NCBI GenBank assembly: GCA_903918315.1 | Contig: CAIXEA010000223.1 | Span: 1 to 50,412 of the forward strand | Source: an uncultured Acetobacteraceae bacterium | GTDB lineage: Bacteria; Pseudomonadota; Alphaproteobacteria; Acetobacterales; Acetobacteraceae | Direction: 5' to 3' | Length of the DNA stretch: 50,412 nt | Shown here: in pieces, positions 18,300 to 25,872 of the stretch | Numbering within the stretch: the first letter of the stretch is position 1 | How the letters are laid out: every line of letters starts with the position of its first letter | The notes under the pieces: model-generated | What the model saw: only the letters and a program-made list of their open reading frames with translations | What the model was told of the DNA's origin: nothing | The model's database searches: none | Position numbers and translations under genes: made by a program

Positions 18300-19316
18300 A
18301 TGAAGCGCCTTTTGGCCGTGCTATGCCTGACGGTGTCACTGGTCACGCCGGTCCGCGCGGCGGATAGCCCGTTCGGCTCGGACGACCTGATCGCCAAGGC
18401 CAATGCCGAGGGCAGTCTGGTCCTCTATTCCGTCAATTTCGCGGAAACCGAGCAGGCCTGGATCACCGCCTTCAACAAGCGCTTCCCCGGCATCAAGGTG
18501 CAGCTCATCCGGGCGCCCGGCGGGCAGTTGATCACGCGCATCCGGTCCGAGGCCGCCACCGGCAAACTTGTGGCTGACGTGATCGAATATTCCGACCGCG
18601 GTCATCTCGCGACGATGTTGGACCTTTATCAGGACTATGCTCCACCCAACGCCGCCGACTTCAAACCGGAGGCTGTGACCGATCCCCATAAGCTTTGGCC
18701 GCGGACGACCTCGGGTTGGTGCATCGCTTATAATACCGCTCTGGTCGATGATCCGCCCAAGAGCTTCTGGGACCTGACCAACCCCAAATGGAAAGGCCAG
18801 ATCGCCGCCGTGATCGCGGGTGGCGGCGGCCCGCCCTGGAACCGCACATTGTTCGAACGCCAGGTGTTGGGGGAGACCTACTGGCAAAAGCTCGCCGACA
18901 ACGCGCCCGCGCTTTACCCCAGCGGCGCACCCGCCACCGACGCCATCATCCGCGGCGAAGTCAAGGTCGGGGCCCAGCAGACAAACATCGTCCTGCCGCG
19001 CATCAAGGACGGGGCGCCCTTGGGCTGCGCCACCCCGCCAGAGGGCGTACCGCTGACCTCCTATGGCGCCGGCATCCCGGTCTCAGCCAGGAACATCAAC
19101 GCCGCCCGCCTGTTCCTGAACTGGTCACTGTCACGCGAGGGGCAGGAGGCGTTCGTGCGCGACTCCGGCGGTTTCTCGGCCCTGAAGGATCCGCCGCTAC
19201 CGGAGGGCATCGACTTCAAGATCATGAAGCCCTGGTACCCGAACATGGACGACTACGCGAAGCTACAGGAATCCTACATCGCTGAATGGAACCGTATCAA
19301 TAAATACCGGCAATAG
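18300..19316 (+). CDS. Extracellular solute-binding protein (iron/polyamine type)
   Basis: A 338-residue periplasmic binding protein with a clear signal peptide (MKRLLAVLCLTVSLVTPVRA, cleaved before ADSP). The mature chain matches family 1/Fe3+-type binding proteins: LVLYSVNFAETEQAWITAFNKRFPGIKV at the start (split here by the domain border), then VIEYSDRGHLATM and the WDLTNPKWKGQIA block. Members bind ferric iron, spermidine, thiamine or organophosphonates. The permease and ATPase genes are absent from the window. A structured 114-bp gap precedes it, so it may have its own promoter. Confidence 0.86.
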   Translation: MKRLLAVLCLTVSLVTPVRAADSPFGSDDLIAKANAEGSLVLYSVNFAETEQAWITAFNKRFPGIKVQLIRAPGGQLITRIRSEAATGKLVADVIEYSDRGHLATMLDLYQDYAPPNAADFKPEAVTDPHKLWPRTTSGWCIAYNTALVDDPPKSFWDLTNPKWKGQIAAVIAGGGGPPWNRTLFERQVLGETYWQKLADNAPALYPSGAPATDAIIRGEVKVGAQQTNIVLPRIKDGAPLGCATPPEGVPLTSYGAGIPVSARNINAARLFLNWSLSREGQEAFVRDSGGFSALKDPPLPEGIDFKIMKPWYPNMDDYAKLQESYIAEWNRINKYRQ

Positions 19317-19333
19317 AGGTTCGTCGTGACGCA

Positions 19334-19355
19334 CCCTGAACGCGCCTGTTCAGGG
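19334..19355 (+). terminator. Hairpin after the solute-binding protein gene
   Basis: CCCTGAAC and GTTCAGGG form a perfect 8-bp stem around a six-base loop, 18 bp after the stop codon. There is no T-tract, so termination is plausible but not certain. Confidence 0.45.
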
Positions 19356-19382
19356 ATCGGCGTGACGGCGAAAATCCCGTCC

Positions 19383-19411
19383 TTGACGGCGGGCCACTCT
19401 ACCGCCATAAC
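19383..19411 (+). promoter_or_regulatory. Sigma70-type promoter for rpmB
   Basis: TTGACG and CATAAC are separated by exactly 17 bp, a good housekeeping promoter. The predicted transcript would start near 19418, about 30 bases before the rpmB ATG. An AAGGA ribosome site lies in between. Confidence 0.5.
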
Positions 19412-19448
19412 GCGCGCCTTCCGACGTGGACCTAAGGATCAGACGAGT

Positions 19449-19751
19449 ATGTCGCGCCGCTGTGAAATTACGGGCAAGGGTGTGTTGAGTGGCAACAACG
19501 TGAGCCACGCCAACAACAAGACCCGCCGCCGCTTCCTGCCCAACCTGCAGGTGACCTCGCTGTTGTCCGATACGCTCGGCAGCTCGGTTCGTATGCGTCT
19601 GAGCACCCGTGCGATCCGCACCGTTGAGCACAACGGCGGCATCGACGCGTTCCTGCTCGGCACCCCGAACACGAAGCTGACGGAAGAAGCGCGCGCCCTG
19701 AAGCGCCGCATCGAACGCGCCCGCGACAAGAAGGCCGCCAAGGCCGCGTAA
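19449..19751 (+). CDS. rpmB: 50S ribosomal protein bL28
   Basis: A 100-residue structural protein of the large ribosomal subunit. It starts [25 protein letters not shown], typical of bL28, and continues with RRRFLPNLQ and [16 protein letters not shown] lysine- and alanine-rich helix ([10 protein letters not shown]) closes the protein, a common alphaproteobacterial extension. The start is fixed by the conserved N-terminus. Longer upstream reading gives no conserved sequence. It is transcribed alone and convergent with the MocR regulator gene. Confidence 0.97.
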   Translation: MSRRCEITGKGVLSGNNVSHANNKTRRRFLPNLQVTSLLSDTLGSSVRMRLSTRAIRTVEHNGGIDAFLLGTPNTKLTEEARALKRRIERARDKKAAKAA

Positions 19752-19755
19752 GACC

Positions 19756-19772
19756 GGGGTCCTACGGACCCC
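19756..19772 (+). terminator. Short hairpin after rpmB
   Basis: GGGGTCC-TAC-GGACCCC is a perfect 7-bp stem with a three-base loop, four bases after the rpmB stop. No T-tract follows. It overlaps the 3' end of the convergent MocR gene, so it could serve both strands. Confidence 0.45.
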
Positions 19773-21201
19773 CGAGCACCGATCGCAAAGCACTCTCCAG
19801 CCGCCTGGCGCTGTCTGACGCCAGGGCGGATGGAGTAGACGCGAATCCCATGACCATCCCACGCATGCGCGGTGTTCCGCTGAAATAAGCGGCCAATGGC
19901 GCGACCGCCAACCCGGCGGCGCGGCAGGCTCGCACGCATGCGGCCTCATCCACATCATCCCCCAATCGCGCGACCATGTGCAGCCCGCCTGGCACGGCCA
20001 GAGGCTCAGTCAACGTCACATGCCGCTGCATCGCCGCCAGCACCGCGGTTCGGCGTCGGGCGTATTCCGTGCGCATGCGCCGGATATGCGGGGCCAGCAG
20101 CCCCCCGCGCATGAATTCCGCCAGCGCCGCCTGGGTGAACGCGTCCGTCCCCCGATCCATCAAGGTCCGCAGCCGCACGAACGCGGACACCAGCGGCGCC
20201 GGCACCACCGCGAAGCCCAGCCGCAAGGCCGGTGCCAGGGTCTTGCTGAAAGTGCCGCAATAAATCACCCGCCCCGTGGCATCGAGGCTGGCCAGCGGCG
20301 GCAGGGGTCTGCCTTCCCATCGGAATTCCGAGTCGCAGTCATCCTCCAGGATCCACGCACCCGCCCGGCCCGCCCAGTCCAGCAAGGCCAGCCGCTGCCC
20401 AATCGGCAAGGCGCCCCCCAACGGCGTCGCATGCGACGGCGCCACCAGAACGAGACGGGCCGCCGGCGCCAAGCGGATTCCAGCGGTCACATCGAGCCCT
20501 TCGGCTCCGCTCGGCACCGGCACAGGCACCACCCCGGCCGCGCGCAGTGCCCCGCGCCCGGCGATATAACCAGGATCCTCCACCCAGGCGGAGTCACCAG
20601 GATCGAGCAGCAGTTCCGCGGCCGTGCGCAAGGCCTGCTGCGTACCACCGGTCACGACGATGCAATCGGGTTCGGCCACCAGGCCACGCGTCGCGGCAAG
20701 ATGGGCAGCGATCTGCTCCCGCAGCACGCGCAACCCTTGCGGCGGTGGGTAGCTGGCAAGCTCCCCGGCGAGTGGTTGCATGACCCGTGCGGCAGACCGG
20801 GCCCAGGCCTGCGTTGGGAACAGGTCTGGTGCGGGCAATCCGCCGGCAAACAGCATCCCAACCGCCGGTTCACGCGGCACGGCAGTGACGGGAATGGCGG
20901 CCAGCCGCGCCCCCCGGGCGGACAGGTCATTGGCAGCGTTGCGCGAAGGCGGCGAGGGTGCGGGCGCGGCGTCGGGCAAATCGGTGGCGACATAGGTGCC
21001 GCTGCCAGTGCGGGCGCGAACATAGCCTTCCGCCGCCAGACGCTCATAGGCCAAGACGACGGTTTGCCGCGCCACACCCAGTTCGGTCGCCAAAGCGCGT
21101 GTCGGCGGCAGCCGCGCGCCAGCCTGCAGCGTCCCAGTCAGGATGCCCTGGCGCAGGCGCTCAAAAACCGCATGCTGGCGGGTTTGGTCTGGGATAAACA
21201 T
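19762..21201 (-). CDS. MocR-type transcriptional regulator (GntR + aminotransferase domain)
   Basis: A 479-residue fusion of an N-terminal winged-helix GntR DNA-binding domain (about residues 5-75: LRQGILTGTLQAGARLPPTRALATELGV) and a class I aminotransferase-like domain. The PLP lysine lies in YCGTFSKTLAPALRLGF, and the Asp-containing ILEDDCDSEFRWEGRP block is intact. Regulators of this type, such as PdxR, GabR and TauR, sense PLP or amino-acid adducts and commonly control a divergent neighbour. The only nearby gene outside its 5' end is rpsU, with the regulator's start about 140 bp away, so its target is not obvious. Confidence 0.92.
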   Translation of the reverse strand: MFIPDQTRQHAVFERLRQGILTGTLQAGARLPPTRALATELGVARQTVVLAYERLAAEGYVRARTGSGTYVATDLPDAAPAPSPPSRNAANDLSARGARLAAIPVTAVPREPAVGMLFAGGLPAPDLFPTQAWARSAARVMQPLAGELASYPPPQGLRVLREQIAAHLAATRGLVAEPDCIVVTGGTQQALRTAAELLLDPGDSAWVEDPGYIAGRGALRAAGVVPVPVPSGAEGLDVTAGIRLAPAARLVLVAPSHATPLGGALPIGQRLALLDWAGRAGAWILEDDCDSEFRWEGRPLPPLASLDATGRVIYCGTFSKTLAPALRLGFAVVPAPLVSAFVRLRTLMDRGTDAFTQAALAEFMRGGLLAPHIRRMRTEYARRRTAVLAAMQRHVTLTEPLAVPGGLHMVARLGDDVDEAACVRACRAAGLAVAPLAAYFSGTPRMRGMVMGFASTPSALASDSARRLESALRSVLGGP

Positions 21202-21278
21202 ACGGAATCACAGCCTGGGACGGGTCCAATCCAAACCTAGGACCAAGATGTGGTATCCGCAAGGCGTACAAACGCAAA

Positions 21279-21311
21279 CCGCGGCACGTGGGAGGTCCTC
21301 CCAGGCCGCGG
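21279..21311 (-). terminator. Intrinsic terminator of rpsU
   Basis: On the minus strand CCGCGGC pairs with GCCGCGG (7 bp), enclosing a second inner stem TGGGAGG/CCTCCCA. The stem is followed by TTTGCGTTTG, a loose U-tract. It lies about 30 bp beyond the rpsU stop, in the gap before the MocR gene. Confidence 0.6.
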
Positions 21312-21340
21312 CGAATCTCGTTATAGGATGGGCTGTGCGG

Positions 21341-21544
21341 TCAGAAGCCTTCGCGTTCGACCCGCTTCCGCTCCATCTTTCGGGCACGGCGCACGGCTTC
21401 CGCCGCCTCACGAGCCCGACGCTCAGACGGCTTCTCGTAGTGCCGCCGTAGCTTCATTTCACGGAAAATGCCTTCGCGCTGCATCTTCTTCTTGAGCGCC
21501 TTGAGCGCCTGGTCGACGTTGTTGTCACGCACGAGGACTTGCAC
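21341..21544 (-). CDS. rpsU: 30S ribosomal protein bS21
   Basis: A 67-residue small-subunit protein: [19 protein letters not shown], then [22 protein letters not shown] and a basic C-terminal helix. The family normally begins Met-Gln-Val-Leu-Val, which here corresponds to a GTG codon (end coordinate). AAAGGAG lies 11 bases before that GTG. An ATG seven codons upstream would place the ribosome site inside the coding region. The gene is divergent from def across 150 bp. bS21 helps the 30S subunit bind mRNA at initiation. Confidence 0.93.
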   Translation of the reverse strand: MQVLVRDNNVDQALKALKKKMQREGIFREMKLRRHYEKPSERRAREAAEAVRRARKMERKRVEREGF

Positions 21545-21633
21545 TTGGCCGCCTACTCCTTTCATTCGTGGTTCCCGCCCATCGGGAGCGCACACGAGCT
21601 CCGCGTCTGGGCTCTCCCACCGCGAAGGCGGGC

Positions 21634-21662
21634 GCTATACCATGCGCTTTCTCTGACACCAA
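21634..21662 (-). promoter_or_regulatory. Sigma70-type promoter for rpsU
   Basis: On the minus strand TTGGTG and TATAGC are spaced by exactly 17 bp, with a TGG just before the -10 box. The transcript would start near 21627, leaving a leader of about 80 bases before the bS21 GTG. It sits in the divergent rpsU/def gap. Confidence 0.5.
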
Positions 21663-21694
21663 CCCTGTTTCGCATTCTGGCCCCCGGAGTCTGC

Positions 21695-22243
21695 ATGGCA
21701 ATCCTGAAAATCGCCCGCATGGGCCACCCCGTCCTGCTGCAACGCTGCCAGCCCATCGATGATCCGGGCGCGCCGGCGATCCGCCGCCTGGTCGCCGATA
21801 TGATGGAAACCATGGAAGATGCGCCGGGTGTCGGTCTCGCCGCGCCACAGGTTTTCCAGCCGCTGCGCCTGTTCGTCTTCCGCGTCCCCGGGGAGCGCGC
21901 CGCCAATGACCCGCACGACACGCCGATCGGCAATTCCGTTCTGATCAATCCGGAGCTCGAACTTATCGGCGACGAACGCGTGCTCGGGTGGGAGGGCTGC
22001 CTGTCCATTCCCGGTATGCGCGCCGCCATCCCCCGTGCCAGCCGGGTCCGCTACCGTGGCGTCGATTGCGACGGGAACAGCATCACGCGGGAAGTCTCCG
22101 GTTTCCATGCCCGCGTCGTGCAGCACGAATATGATCACCTCGACGGTATCCTCTATACCGCGCGCCTGACCGACTACACGCTGTTTGGGTTCAATGAGGA
22201 ACTCACCCGTGCCGAGATGATCCGCCAGGGACAACCCACATGA
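21695..22243 (+). CDS. def: Peptide deformylase
   Basis: A 182-residue metalloenzyme that removes the formyl group from new polypeptides. All three motifs are present: GVGLAAPQ at residues 45-52, EGCLSIPG with the metal-binding cysteine, and HEYDHLDG with two metal histidines and the catalytic glutamate. The ATG start is fixed by the conserved MAILKIARMGHPVL. Its stop overlaps the start of the COQ9-family gene (ATGA). The fmt gene that often accompanies def is absent here. Confidence 0.96.
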   Translation: MAILKIARMGHPVLLQRCQPIDDPGAPAIRRLVADMMETMEDAPGVGLAAPQVFQPLRLFVFRVPGERAANDPHDTPIGNSVLINPELELIGDERVLGWEGCLSIPGMRAAIPRASRVRYRGVDCDGNSITREVSGFHARVVQHEYDHLDGILYTARLTDYTLFGFNEELTRAEMIRQGQPT

Positions 22244-22851
22244 TCAATCCCCCCGAACGGAGCCCCGAACGCGACGCCGCCATCGAGGCGATGCTGGCGC
22301 ATGTCCCCTTCGACGGCTGGACCCGCAAGGCGCTGCGCATGGGCCTGCGCGACGCCAATATTCCAGAAGACGAGGCCGACCTGCTGTTCCCCGGCGGTGC
22401 GGTGGATATGGTCGAGACCTTCTGCGACCTGATGGATCGCCGCATGGAGGAAGCCGCCGCCTCGCTCACGGAAAATCGCCTCAGCCATCGGGTCAAGGCT
22501 GTGATCCGCCTGCGCCTTGACCTCTGCACCCCCTATCGAGAGGCCATCCGCCGCGCCATGGGTGTGCTGGCCATGCCGCAAGGCGCCCGCGCGGGCCTTG
22601 CCTGCACGGCCCGCACCGTGGACAGCATCTGGTTCTCCGCCGGCGATCGATCGGCCAATTTCAGTTGGTACACCAAGCGCGCCATCCTGACCGCGGTCTA
22701 TTCCGCCACACTGCTGTTCTGGCTGCGCGATCATAGCGACGACCATGCCGATACGCTGGCATTCCTGGATCGCAGACTGGCCGGGGTCGGACGGATCGGT
22801 GGGCTGCGCCGACGGGCAGAGGCGATGATCGGCCGGTTGCGGCCGGCCTGA
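22240..22851 (+). CDS. COQ9 family protein
   Basis: A 203-residue helical protein. The start ([32 protein letters not shown]) and C-terminal [26 protein letters not shown] match the COQ9 family, which binds lipids and supports ubiquinone biosynthesis by assisting COQ7-type hydroxylation. The N-terminal region also resembles TetR-like helices, as is known for COQ9. It overlaps def by four bases. Alphaproteobacteria often carry COQ9 next to rpsU, as here. Confidence 0.88.
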   Translation: MINPPERSPERDAAIEAMLAHVPFDGWTRKALRMGLRDANIPEDEADLLFPGGAVDMVETFCDLMDRRMEEAAASLTENRLSHRVKAVIRLRLDLCTPYREAIRRAMGVLAMPQGARAGLACTARTVDSIWFSAGDRSANFSWYTKRAILTAVYSATLLFWLRDHSDDHADTLAFLDRRLAGVGRIGGLRRRAEAMIGRLRPA

Positions 22852-22915
22852 CGCCCATAGCATCCGCGGTCCCACCGCAATCGGCTTCGCTCCGCAGAAC
22901 AAAAAAGGAAACGTC

Positions 22916-23728
22916 ATGACCGACCGCTACGCCCACTACACCCGTTTTACTTTCGATCGGCCGCACGCGAAGGTACTCCGCATAACCATGGGTGGCTCGG
23001 GCGGCCGGCTGAACCCGGTCGATGCGACCATGCACCGCGAACTCGGCGATATCTGGCGGGATATCGACGCCGATCCGGATGTGAACAGCGTGATTTTAAC
23101 CGGTGGGCCGAAGGCGTTCTCAGCCGGAGGGGATTTCGCCATGATCGAGGAGATCATGGCCGACTTCAACGCCCGCGCCCGGGTTTGGAAGGAAGCCCGC
23201 GACCTCGTCTACAACATCATCAACTGTTCCAAGCCCGTGGTGTCCGCCATGCGCGGCCCGGCCGTTGGCGCGGGCCTGGTGGCCGGATTACTGGCCGATG
23301 TGTCGATCGCAACGAAGGACGCGCGCATCATCGATGGCCATACGCGCCTAGGTGTCGCGGCGGGGGATCACGCCGTGATCGTCTGGCCGCTTCTGTGCGG
23401 ACTCGCCAAAGCGAAATACTATCTGCTGCTGTGCGAAACCGTCTCTGGCGCGGAGGCCGAGCGGATCGGGTTGATCTCGCTGGCGGTGGAGGACTCCGAG
23501 CTGGATGCCAAGGCCGAGGAAGTGGCGATCCGTCTCGCGGAAGGCGCCCAAAGTGCCATCCGCTGGACCAAATACGCGCTGAACAACTGGTTGCGCATGG
23601 CCGGCCCGTCGTTCGATGCGTCGCTGGCGCTGGAATTCATGGGTTTCAGCGGGCCGGAGGCGCAGGAAGGCGTTGCGTCGCACCGGGAAAAGCGTCGACC
23701 GATCTTCCCGCCGGGATCGCCGGTTTAG
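22916..23728 (+). CDS. Enoyl-CoA hydratase/isomerase family protein
   Basis: A 270-residue crotonase-fold enzyme. The oxyanion-hole segments are [15 protein letters not shown] and [18 protein letters not shown]. The acidic residue usually found at the second catalytic position is in the [12 protein letters not shown] region, where the local sequence suggests a hydratase or isomerase rather than a well-defined subgroup. An AAAGGAAACGTC ribosome site precedes ATG. It converges on the P450 gene, with a stem-loop element between the two stops. The CoA substrate is unknown. Confidence 0.87.
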   Translation: MTDRYAHYTRFTFDRPHAKVLRITMGGSGGRLNPVDATMHRELGDIWRDIDADPDVNSVILTGGPKAFSAGGDFAMIEEIMADFNARARVWKEARDLVYNIINCSKPVVSAMRGPAVGAGLVAGLLADVSIATKDARIIDGHTRLGVAAGDHAVIVWPLLCGLAKAKYYLLLCETVSGAEAERIGLISLAVEDSELDAKAEEVAIRLAEGAQSAIRWTKYALNNWLRMAGPSFDASLALEFMGFSGPEAQEGVASHREKRRPIFPPGSPV

Positions 23729-23775
23729 AGGGGCATGACCGGAGGTGGAATCACCGAAGGTCTGAGGCTCTAAAC
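23723..23775. repeat. Stem-loop repeat element, copy A (after the P450 gene)
   Basis: A nested palindrome: outer arms GTTTAGAG and CTCTAAAC (8 bp, perfect), middle arms GACC and GGTC, and inner arms GGTG-GAAT-CACC. Its 32-bp core (23737-23768) matches copy B at 25184-25215 in 28 positions, including GGTGGAATCACCGAAGG. It lies between the convergent stops of the enoyl-CoA hydratase and P450 genes and may also end transcription. Confidence 0.7.
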
Positions 23776-25143
23776 GCGTGCTGCTAGCCTGAACGCCGGG
23801 GCGTGATCCGGTTGGGTGGTGATGATCCCAACCGGCAGCACCGGCCGCGCACTGTCCATCGTGATCTCGAATCGCCGCACCAGCGCGGCCAGCAGCAAGG
23901 TGGCCTCCGTCAACGCAAATTGCGCCCCGACACAGACGCGCGGGCCCGCCCCAAACGGCAGATAGGAAAAGCGCGGCGGGGGAGGCGCGCCGGGCATGAA
24001 GCGGGATGGATCGAATGCGTCCGGATCGCGCCAAAGGCCGCGGTGCCGATGCAGGACCCAGGGCGACATCATGATCAGGTCGTTGCGGCCGATGCTCGCC
24101 TCCCCGGCCTGATCGCGGCCGATGGCTTCGCGCACAATCACAAAGGCCGAGGGGAACAGACGCAATGTCTCATTCAGCACCGCCCGGGTGCGGGGCAGCT
24201 GCGCCATCGCCGCCATGGCGTTGTCCGGAGTGACCGCGATCTGCCTGGTTTCCTCGGCCAGCCATTGCTGCACGCCCGGGGCCTGCGCCAGCAGCACCAT
24301 CGACCAGAACAGCGCCACGGCCGTGGTCTCATGCCCCGCTAAAATCAGCGTCGCCACCTGGTCCCGCAATTGGTCAGCCGAGAAACCAGCCCCGGTTTCC
24401 GGGTCGCGGGCGGCGCGGAGAAGGTCGAACAGATCCCGCGGCGTGTCCGGTGGCGGCGCGTGCAGCCGGTCGTACATCATCGATTCAATCAACGCCATCC
24501 ACCGCTTCTGGAACCGCCGGCGGCCAAAATCGCGCGGCGCGGGGATCGACGGCGGCAGCATCAGGTCCAGCATGTGCGGGCGGGCGTAATGTTGCGCGTA
24601 TTCGGCGAGCATGCGCCGCATGTCGGGGCTGAAGCGCCGCATCTCCAGCGAAAACATCGAACGCCCGGCGATTTCCAGCGTCAGGCCCTGCATCGTCGCG
24701 AGCATATCCACCGGCTGATCGATCCGTGCGGTCAACGCATCAAGCATCTCATCGGTGGTGGAGACAAAGTGCCGTGCCAGCAAGGGCATCACCCGCGGTG
24801 CCATGGCCGGTGCGATCGTGCGCCGTTGCAGGCGCCAATTATCGCCCTCACTCAGCAGCAATCCCTGCCCCGTGATCGGCCGCAAAATCCGGATGGAGGC
24901 CGGGGAACGCCGATAATTACCAGGGTTCTCCACCAAAACATGATGAATGGCATCCGGCGCGTTCAGCAGCAGATTGGTGCGGCCGAGGAAACGGCGGCGC
25001 AGCAAGGGCTGGTCATAAGCGGCAGTCGGCCAGCTGCTGAGGGCATTGGTCCGCAAGGCCTTCAGAAAGGCGCGTATCGGCAGCGGCACCGCCGGGACAG
25101 CGGGTTTGGCCGGCACGAACAGGCCTGAGGGGATAAGGTCCAT
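23770..25143 (-). CDS. Cytochrome P450
   Basis: A 457-residue soluble heme monooxygenase without a membrane anchor. The I-helix has AGHETTAVALFW (oxygen-activating acid/threonine), the K-helix shows ETLRLFP (ExxR), and the heme loop is FGAGPRVCVGAQFA with the iron-ligand cysteine near residue 404. The length and motif spacing are complete. The layout resembles class-I bacterial P450s of the fatty-acid or terpene hydroxylating type, but no ferredoxin or reductase gene is adjacent. The ATG was chosen over a TTG three codons upstream. The gene is bracketed by two copies of a stem-loop repeat. The substrate is unknown. Confidence 0.92.
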   Translation of the reverse strand: MDLIPSGLFVPAKPAVPAVPLPIRAFLKALRTNALSSWPTAAYDQPLLRRRFLGRTNLLLNAPDAIHHVLVENPGNYRRSPASIRILRPITGQGLLLSEGDNWRLQRRTIAPAMAPRVMPLLARHFVSTTDEMLDALTARIDQPVDMLATMQGLTLEIAGRSMFSLEMRRFSPDMRRMLAEYAQHYARPHMLDLMLPPSIPAPRDFGRRRFQKRWMALIESMMYDRLHAPPPDTPRDLFDLLRAARDPETGAGFSADQLRDQVATLILAGHETTAVALFWSMVLLAQAPGVQQWLAEETRQIAVTPDNAMAAMAQLPRTRAVLNETLRLFPSAFVIVREAIGRDQAGEASIGRNDLIMMSPWVLHRHRGLWRDPDAFDPSRFMPGAPPPPRFSYLPFGAGPRVCVGAQFALTEATLLLAALVRRFEITMDSARPVLPVGIITTQPDHAPAFRLAARV

Positions 25144-25183
25144 GGATTCCAAACCTGCGTTGCCGCACCATATAGAGCGGGTT

Positions 25184-25215
25184 GACCGTCGGTGGAATCA
25201 CCGAAGGCCTGAAGC
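25184..25215. repeat. Stem-loop repeat element, copy B (before the P450 gene)
   Basis: Shares GACCG-nn-GGTGGAATCACCGAAGG-n-CTGA-n-GC with copy A (four differences in 32 bp). The inner GGTG/CACC stem is conserved, while the flanks pair with a different outer stem (GCGGG/CCCGC at about 25178-25220). It is in the gap between the P450 start and the Uma2 gene. The rest of this 138-bp gap holds no other signal that I can support. Confidence 0.7.
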
Positions 25216-25281
25216 CCGCGCTAACCTCTTGTCTGATCGAACGTGCTGTCATCCCGACCTGGGATCGTATAGCATCATCCC

Positions 25282-25866
25282 ATGGTCGCCCTTCGCAAAC
25301 AGCCCCCGGCGCGCATGACCCTGGCGGAATTCTTCGCCTGGGATCCCGACGACGCGTCCGTCCGCCACTGGCAACTGATTGATGGGGAGCCGGTGGCCAT
25401 GGCCCCGGCTGCTGAGAATCACGGCGCGCTCCAGGCGGAAATAGGCGCGTTGCTGCGCAACCATCTTCGTGCGGGGGGCCGCCGCTGCCGCGTCATCAGC
25501 GAAGCCGGGATCATCCCGCGCATTCGGTCCGACCGGAACTACCGCATCCCCGATCTGGTCGTGACCTGCGCCCCGCCTACCGGCGGTCTGATGGTCGCCG
25601 AACCGGTGCTGGTGATCGAAATCCTCTCCCCCAGCAATGAGGTCGAAACCTGGGCCAACATCTGGGCCTATACGACCATCCCGACGGTGACGGAGATCCT
25701 GATCGTCTCCAGCACGAAAATAGAGGCGGAGCTGCTGCGCCGCCGCCCCGATGGCGCCTGGCCCGAAGAACCCGCCCGTGTCGACGCGGGCGGCATCTTG
25801 ACGCTGGACAGTATCGGCTACGACGTTGTGCTGGACGAAGCGTACAGCACAACGTCGCTCAATTAG
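25282..25866 (+). CDS. Uma2 family endonuclease-like protein
   Basis: A 194-residue protein of the Uma2 (DUF820) family, a PD-(D/E)XK nuclease fold. It begins MVALRKQPPARMTLAEFFAWDP. The core shows RIPDLVVTC, VLVIEILSPSNEVETWAN and a later YTTIPTVTEILIV strand. It is close to the second copy at 39068, including the same first six residues. Members are widespread, often in many copies per genome, and their biological role is unclear. No partner gene is adjacent. Confidence 0.86.
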   Translation: MVALRKQPPARMTLAEFFAWDPDDASVRHWQLIDGEPVAMAPAAENHGALQAEIGALLRNHLRAGGRRCRVISEAGIIPRIRSDRNYRIPDLVVTCAPPTGGLMVAEPVLVIEILSPSNEVETWANIWAYTTIPTVTEILIVSSTKIEAELLRRRPDGAWPEEPARVDAGGILTLDSIGYDVVLDEAYSTTSLN

Positions 25867-25872
25867 CCGCGC

